Source: Tretioscincus oriximinensis (Eukaryota; Chordata; Lepidosauria; Squamata; Gymnophthalmidae). Taken from it: a stretch of 64,000 bases of DNA. Below the pieces are notes generated by a model that saw only the letters and a program-made list of their open reading frames with translations, ran no database searches and was not told the DNA's origin. Position 1 is the first letter of the stretch. Every line of letters starts with the position of its first letter. Location: assembly GCA_022410635.1 (NCBI GenBank), contig JAJVDF010000194.1:1466576-1530575 (forward strand), given 5' to 3'. Below are positions 57,638 through 64,000 of the stretch, piece by piece. The position numbers and the translations under genes were made by a program.

Positions 57638-58718
57638 AAGACCCCTCCAAGAACTGGACNTCCAGCTGTCCAGTTGAAGCAGACAGCTAAATTGTTGCCA
57701 GAGTACACTTAACACAACTTTTGTTAACCTGCACTTGCAATGGTTTCCTGAGCGTTGTCCACTCAGAATTCAGATTGCTGTGCAGACTGCACTTGGCGGA
57801 AGCATTTTCCACTTGGATTTTATGGAAACCATATGCACCCCAAGGCAGTTCCAAACAACTTTGACACTCATTTTCCCCTAATCAGCTTAAGCAACCTTCC
57901 ACATTGAGCCGCACTGGGATATATTTTGAAATGGGGACTTGCCTTGAAGTGATAGCCCCCTATTCCAAGATATGAGCCAAAATAAAACCAAGTGGGGAAG
58001 GAGTTTGCTTCACATTCTTTCTTTAAAAAANAAATGAAATTACTACTTTGAGCTTGAATTCAAAGAAGTAACCATGTCAGTCTACATCAGGACTTTTAGC
58101 TAGGGGGTTTCATAACACTGCAATGAAGAAACAACATATTATATGATATACAATACTATTCCGCCTGTACTAAGCCACCTGAGAGAAAAATAGGAGCCAT
58201 AGATATACCTAGGTTCAGAAACAAGAAGAAAACAAAATAACAAGTTCTCCCCCCCCCCCTTACTCTTCTTAAAACAAAGCTGCACCTAACTGCTTTCAGT
58301 TTTGTCCTCACTTGGAGGGAGGAGAATAATAGTTAAAATGGGGTGCTAACCTTACTTATTTCCCATTTACTCCAAATGGAAAACCGATTGGTCATGCATT
58401 GATCAGACAGCAACACAGGGTGTTAAGGGATTTCCCCTAAAGAAACACAGCAAGTACTACAAGAAGTGCAGGAACCACAGTAACACCCCATTGTCAGATT
58501 GCTTCATTACAAATTGGGCCATGTTTTGGGGTGAGGAGGGCAGGGTTGTCTACCTCCCTTTGACCAATGGCAATCAGGGGGATGTCCTGAGCTGGCTCTT
58601 TTTGTCTGGAGAGGTGGCTGACACTTAGGGTTCTTCTGATTCCTAACGANCCCAGAGGTACCCCCAAGCATCAGTCACCCAAATGTCAACAAACATCCCT
58701 ACGATGTCCTGCAGTTCC

Positions 58719-58802
58719 TGCTACTGGCTCTTGACAGCAATTTAGATTTCCTACTGCTGGAGCACATCAGGTAATTTAAATTGCTGTCAAAATCCAGCAG
58801 CA
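58719..58802. repeat. Hairpin with 26-bp arms
   Basis: TGCTACTGGCTCTTGACAGC at the left pairs with GCTGTCAAAATCCAGCAGCA at the right. The full 26-bp arms (58719-58744 and 58777-58802) match at about 23 positions, and the inner 14 (TTGACAGCAATTTA) are perfect. The loop is 32 bp. The size would fit a small structured RNA or a foldback relic. I cannot tell which. Confidence 0.75.
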
Positions 58803-59097
58803 AGATATATTTGTTTGAAAGCCCTCATCATCTGTGCATTCCAAGCAGTTGGCTGGCCTTGGAATCCTCCATTATGTAGGCAGGTGCTGGCTGATGAAGT
58901 TCTGGCAGGATGGAGTCCAGCTGGTTGCTCGAGCACACAGGCAGCAAGACTCTTTAAACTGGCAGCACTATATTTAAACTACACTGACAGTTTAAAGGGG
59001 CTGAACAACAGAGGGGGAAACAACCTGTGTGTTGCTAAACCAGGGCTTTGAGGGAGGAAGAAAAGCAAAGTGAATTCTTATTTACTTTGCGTTTCTC

Positions 59098-59201
59098 TTA
59101 ATTCTTTTTTCTCGTCATTATCTTCTTCCTCCTGTTCTTCCTCTTCCTCTTTCCTTCCTCTTCCTCTTCTTCTTTTTCATCTTTTCTTCCTTTTTTTGCA
59201 G
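59098..59201. repeat. Polypyrimidine TTCCTC tract
   Basis: About 100 bp made almost only of C and T on the plus strand, with repeated CTTCCTCTTCCT units and few purines. It ends at GCAGTGGG, a pattern that by chance looks like a splice acceptor. Confidence 0.85.
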
Positions 59202-60147
59202 TGGGAATGCAGCCTACAATAGTTCCATTTTACCCTCACCAGGAAACTGCAAATGTGCCTGTTTTGGCAAATAAATACAGACTCTGTCTCAAAGGTTACT
59301 GGGTTGTCTGTAGAATCACTTATTTTGTTCCTCCAACATCAGAACTGGAAATACCTCTAGGAATGCAAATCTATCCAGTGTCTGATCCAAATATAGCCTT
59401 AGGCTATATTTTGCTCATAAGAGAAACTACAGAAACATAGAAAAGGAACACTGACCAAGAAAGAAAACTCACTCATTCACACTGATGCACTATAGGGATG
59501 GGGCACAGAAACACCTTGGAACTCCAGTTTCACTACTCTAAGGAAAACAGGAACCTTTATTCCTCTCTTCTATCTCCTCAGGATGCTTTGCAACTGACAG
59601 CATCTCTTGCTCGTCTCTTTCCTGCCTTGCAATAAAGATTTTTGTTCATTTGTTTCCAAGGTTTCCTCCTTTTCCTAAAGAAGAATCTTTCTCTCTCGCT
59701 CTCTGCTTTTCCAAAATAAACTTACTTTTGAATTTGTAAACTTAACATACAGGTTTGTTTAATCTGTATGTCATTAGAGTTAATAAAATTCTCCATTACA
59801 ATAGTTTGGCTGTTTGTGATTCCTACATAAATTTTCTCAGGAGGCACCAAGATCAAAGCAAAAGAGTCCTAGAAGATCGAGTATATAGAAATCGTGAGTT
59901 GTAACATCACCTTAGACCCTATATACACATTTTAAGGAGCTCATCAGTACACACTGTCTGCATGTGATTCATGCTAATGCAGAGCATATGTCTTCTAAAA
60001 GCCCCCTAAATGAATTAGTGGCACACAAGTTCAATCAGGTCTACATGCATACTAATATCACTTCATCTGGATTAAGCAGTGGTGTATCATGTAGTCACAG
60101 GAGTAGCAGCAAGAGGCATGTACTGATGGGGCAATGGGCAAACTTAT

Positions 60148-60838
60148 CTTTTTTTAAAAAAATATTTTTATTGATTTTAACAAAGCATATCCGTACAGAA
60201 ACAATAAATTTAAATTTTACATACCATTCCTGTTGTAACAGTAGTAATTACTTGCTTTAATTATCCATGGAACATAAGATTAACAAATGGTATTATAGTA
60301 CATACCTACATAATATAACAACATAATATGATTGAATAGTATATAAATAAACTATAAGTGTCTACCCCCCTCCCCNTCTGAGAGGAAAACGTATATTATC
60401 CTTACATATATTTTTTAATTCCTGAGGGTCAATTTAATTGTTATTAGGAGTTCAGGTCCCCCCNAATGGTTATTCTGTATGTATATGATTAATTTAGCCC
60501 AATTTTTTATCCAGTTCTTTTTAGTTTTAGTGTTTATGTCAAGTTTCTCGCTGACAAAGTCTCCCATTAGCTGGTCGGATATATAGTGGGTCCAATTCTG
60601 TATGGTCAATTTCGTTTTATCTTTCCAACTTAAGGTTATGACTGCTTGTGCAGCCATAATCAGATGGTCTACTAAATATTTGTCTTCATATACGATTCCT
60701 TGATACAGTTGGAATAAGACTAATTCTTTCAAAGGTCTTATTGGGTACCCCAGGATATTATTGATGTGATTCCAGATTAATCTCCAAAAATTTGAGATTA
60801 TAGGGCACTCCCATTCTTTGCACACTCTCTGCTGGGCA
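60148..60838 (-). mobile_element. L1 LINE 3' end, minus strand
   Basis: On the minus strand a 136-codon frame (60415-60825) contains CKEWECPIISNFW, LGYPIRP and ITLSWKDKTKLTIQNW. This is the C-terminal cysteine-containing region of L1 ORF2, where HCWWEC-type and SWK-type blocks are usual. After its stop come about 260 bp of 3' untranslated sequence and an A-rich tail (TTTTTTTAAAAAAATATTTTT on the plus strand at 60150). The reverse transcriptase and endonuclease are absent, as in a 5'-truncated insertion. One N lies in the frame. The L1 type is that of reptiles rather than mammals. Confidence 0.82.
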
Positions 60839-62479
60839 ATATTGCTAACTTCAAAGTTGCTTCGAAGCTAAACAGCTAGCATTCAGAGTTAGCAGAAAAC
60901 AGTGGCACCACCTGCATTTAAATGAAATGGAAAAATAACAATATCACATCATCTGAATTGACAATATCATATCTGTGCCTGTTGTTTCACTTGTAGAGTA
61001 GTTCAATCCACTTCGTGCAGACATGTGTTGCTATAGCTAATACAAATCAAACTACAGTGAAGTATGGGATATAAATCATTTCAAATATATAAAATAGGTA
61101 ATCCAGTTTTGTTTAAGTGGACCACACCAGGTAAATGCATTTACCAAATAAAAGTGGGGGCTTTAAGGAGGGTTAAAAAATGATTTTTGCCCCAGGTCCT
61201 GCAGCCATTAGAACATGCAGTGGTAACTCTACCTTAGAGACTAACCAAAAAGAAAAAAAGAACAAAGATAGGTAGCATGAGTTGTTATTGAGAAGTCTAC
61301 AGAATTGTCTACAAAATACTCATGAGGCCTTTCTCGTTAGTCTAGTAAGTTCTTGTAGGCCGAGCTTGGCAAAGACTACCTGGCTCAAGACATCTTGGGC
61401 CAGTAATAAGTTAAAAGGCTCTTAAAACTTTGACTCTTAAAATATTTCTGAATTAGGATAGGTCTTCTTGCAGTTCCCTTTGGAGGCAGCAATGGGAAAA
61501 GCTCATTCTATAAAAAGTAAAGAAGGCAATGGAGAGGAAAGGTAAATACCACAGGATCAAGGTGACTTGGAAATTACTAGCTTTGTATGTATATTATTAA
61601 AAGAGGGAGTTTATTATTGTTTGCAGGTCCTGTAAATATTATGTGCAAAATGAAAATCATCCCCCCTACATTTTCTGTTGTTTATTCCTGCTGCCTTAAT
61701 TGCCTTGTTCTCAGCCTTACTCTCAAGCCCTTTTAAATCTGTTTTCTGCATTCAGCTAAAATTGCCTTCATTAAAAATGAATGATCTTCTGATTTTTAGA
61801 TCGAGAGATCTCTACTTCTCTTTCACCTCTGTCTCTTTCACTGCTGAGCAGTTTAACCATTCTCCTCAGTTTCACCAGATTTATCTCCTGATATCTTTCT
61901 GGTAGCTTATTTTACTTTCATTGGCTAGTCAATCATGGCAGAGGGAGGGTCAAGTTTACATCTGCAGATGCCATTTTAACCTGGCCATTGCTTCATGTCA
62001 GATGTTTTTATAGGTACCAGCTGTCATTTCCCACTCAAGGTTTATTCAATTTAAAGCAAAATTTAAGCAATAAAAAGAGAGGGGAGAGGCAGAAATAGTT
62101 GCTAGGCAACTTCCTGCTGCCCCTATCCAAGCTATGTCAGAAATCAATAGGAGACCCATATTAGATTGTCAGTTGGTGTCAACCAAGGAAGTGGTTCTGC
62201 TAGCCAGTCAGAATGAAAGCTAAAATACAAGAACAGTGGTGAAAGAGAAAAAAAAGAAAGAAAAAAATCAGGAAAAGAAGGAGGAAGGGGAGGAAAGTTC
62301 AGAAAGCACAAAACTATTCATTAATTTTCAAAGGAAGAAGAAATGTTTACATGTGTTGACTTTGGAAAGACCTTTATTATACCTTCATTGAATTTATAAA
62401 TGTCTAGATTGCTCTTACTTGGAGCCAATTATACCTATCTTGTCTTCCAAGGATTGTGGTAACCACTAGACAGCTGCCT
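60839..62479. other. Non-coding stretch, no gene recognised
   Basis: AT-rich, with an A-rich patch at about 62246-62290. Only the repeat at 61213 is recognisable. Confidence 0.5.
61213..61300 (-). repeat. Possible minus-strand copy 3 of the GAAAGCT(T/C)ATGCC repeat
   Basis: ACCTTAGAGACTAACCAAAA followed by GGTAGCATGAGTT is the reverse complement of the order seen at 53265-53345 and 14335-14440. Divergence is high, so the match is tentative. Confidence 0.4.
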
Positions 62480-62625
62480 TCTTTCTTTGGCTTCCTTTCA
62501 CCATGTTGGTGAGGTCCTTTGCTAAAAGGAATGTAAGCTTTTGAGCAAAAAATAGCTTGTAAGCCACTTTGAGTCCTTTTGGGTGAGAAAAGCAGGGTAT
62601 AAAAATCCAGTTCTTCTTCATCCTC
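62480..62625 (+). mobile_element. tRNA-derived (TTC) SINE, copy F, 3' half only
   Basis: TGTAAGCTTTTGAGCAAAAA, TAAGCCACTTTGAGTCC and AAGCAGGGTATAAAAATCC, then TTCTTCTTCATCC, match the 3' third of copy A. The tRNA-like head is missing. Confidence 0.75.
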
Positions 62626-64000
62626 TAACACTATCCAGCATGCTTAGTGCAGATGCACATTGTGGCAGCTAATTTAGATCAAGCAGATATAGATGTATTA
62701 ATCCAGATTGAGCAGGTTAAGTAGATATAGGGCCCAAGACATCAGTTGTCCACATGGGCAGGTCCTGATAGAAACAGAATATGATCTAGTGATGGAAGGA
62801 CCTTCATTCATCACTTGGCAAGTAGTCTAGAATCGGGCTAGGACTGTGTGCTAAATAATTGTCTGGCAACCTTTTTGGTGTATAGTGCTGAGCAGGCACA
62901 ACCTACCCCATTTTGTCACAATCTGAAATGACTGTGCAGATTCTACCATTGATTCTATTTACTCTTAAGGGACACAGACACAATATTGGTAGGTGGCAAG
63001 TAGGTAGATTATCATTCAGTCACTTTAGGATTAGAAAAGGCANACTTTTAAACAAGGTTGCTGCCGAGTTATCCAAAAGTCACTTAGAGAAGCAAGAACA
63101 ATCAAATATGTTTCTCTCCCTTTTTTGACACCCTCTGAGGAATTGTAGAAATTCTCTCAGTGAGATTTCTACCATGCAGAGATTGCCTCTGTGCTTAAGG
63201 AATTCCCAGATAACTACTTAAAGCTGACATTATGGCCTCTGGGCTGTACAAGGCTAGAGCAATTGGGGCTTTATTTACAACTGAGAATTGGGCTGATAGT
63301 AACCTGGAGCTGTTTTCAGACAGCTCTCTGTGTTTATGCTTGCATACAGTGGTTTTTTTTTTTTTGTAGCTTTGGGAATTATAAACTATGCCCTGCTTGC
63401 TCTGTCAACTATTCTTGTCCTAAAACCATGTTTCCTAACAACCATAAAGACTACAAATAACAAGAGAGATCGAAGACAAAGATGTATAGTATGGAAGTTC
63501 TGAGTTCATCTTGTGTTCTATTCATGTGAAGTGCACACAATGCAGGGCTTTCTCGTGCACTTACAGGCACAATGGTGTCTTCCATTTCCACACACTAATG
63601 TGGAGGGAGCATGAACATGGCTATAATGCAATAGAATCTTCTGGTATCTTCTCAATTGCTGAAACTCAGCCCAATGTTTTTTTAGTATGAAACGTTAATA
63701 GATGTCATCAAGAAATAGGNACTGGGCACCAGATCTTCATTGTATCTGTCAAGATATAGCTCTATGGTATCGATATTATTCTCGATATTGCTGGGCCAAC
63801 TACACCCATCTGTGGAGAACCAAATTTTACTTGGACTAGGGAACTGTCTGAGGGGTTGACAGCTAATGCTAATTACTTCATTATTTCTCAATATCCCAAA
63901 AATCATTCTTGAACTTCCATAAACGTACTTTATGTGAGCTGTGCTTAAGCAGTTCCCAATCATTCCTATACCCTGGAAACATTTCTTCAGGAAATATGAA
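62626..64000. other. Non-coding stretch, no gene recognised
   Basis: A run of 15 T lies at about 63352. Frames at 63191-63460 plus and 63682-63963 minus show no known motif. Confidence 0.5.

Larger units (their letters stand above)
57638..60147. other. Non-coding stretch with a hairpin and a pyrimidine tract
   Basis: No gene is recognised. A run of C is at about 58249. The hairpin at 58719 and the pyrimidine tract at 59098 are listed separately. Frames at 58815-59051 and 59201-59440 plus show no known motif. Confidence 0.5.

Noticed and set aside
59098..59215. Polypyrimidine tract plus GCAG as a splice acceptor of a hidden exon
   Set aside because: The following frame (59201-59440) has no recognised domain and I see no matching donor or neighbouring exon.

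Overview
This window is non-coding vertebrate nuclear DNA, AT-rich, with scattered single N bases. It is built mostly from transposable-element fossils. The mix of CR1, L2-clade, L1 and Penelope retroelements, a chromodomain Gypsy LTR element, tRNA-derived SINEs of squamate type and several hAT and mariner-like MITEs points to a reptile, most likely a squamate (lizard lineage). That assignment rests on family resemblance recalled from memory, not on a search. I found no multi-exon host gene, no rRNA, tRNA or snRNA gene, no CRISPR array and no bacterial-type operon. Almost all short open reading frames here are chance frames or decayed transposon frames.

Layout. 1-6312 is intergenic or intronic sequence holding one palindromic MITE (3490) and one tRNA-type SINE (4548). 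6313-8945 is a 2.6-kb CR1 LINE on the minus strand. 8946-18547 is mostly unique sequence with microsatellites, a hairpin at 10714 and a minus-strand Penelope endonuclease remnant at 13981. 18548-19751 is an L2-clade LINE on the minus strand. 19752-32200 holds a 130-bp hAT MITE with perfect target-site duplications (22629), a CR1 scrap, a palindrome (24025), a second copy of the palindromic MITE (27006), SINEs and a large AAT/AAC microsatellite (29365-29678). 32225-32865 is a CR1 3' end split by a 346-bp hAT element.

35790-38080 is a plus-strand L2-clade LINE. 38318-39292 is another CR1 3' end split by a hAT MITE, and 40085-42826 is a CR1 LINE carrying much of ORF2. 43810-44229 is the 3' end of a chromodomain Gypsy element with its LTR. 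44268-45039 is a MITE caught in a 335-bp tandem duplication. 47110-47409 is a further hAT-like element. 51929-52240 is the only host-derived coding sequence: an intronless, still open retrocopy of NDUFA2, a mitochondrial complex I subunit, followed by a SINE. 54212-58802 has a tiny mariner MITE, another palindromic MITE, two SINEs nested tail to tail in inverted orientation, and two further palindromes. 60148-60838 is an L1 3' end.

How the parts relate: the LINEs probably supplied the retrotransposition machinery for the SINEs, and one SINE visibly shares its 3' tail with the local L2 LINE. The MITEs carry only terminal repeats and would have depended on transposases encoded elsewhere. No new cellular system is evident. 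The best leads are the open NDUFA2 retrocopy, the nested insertions that give a relative order of transposition, the TA-flanked palindromic MITE family, and signs of template switching inside the inverted SINE pair.
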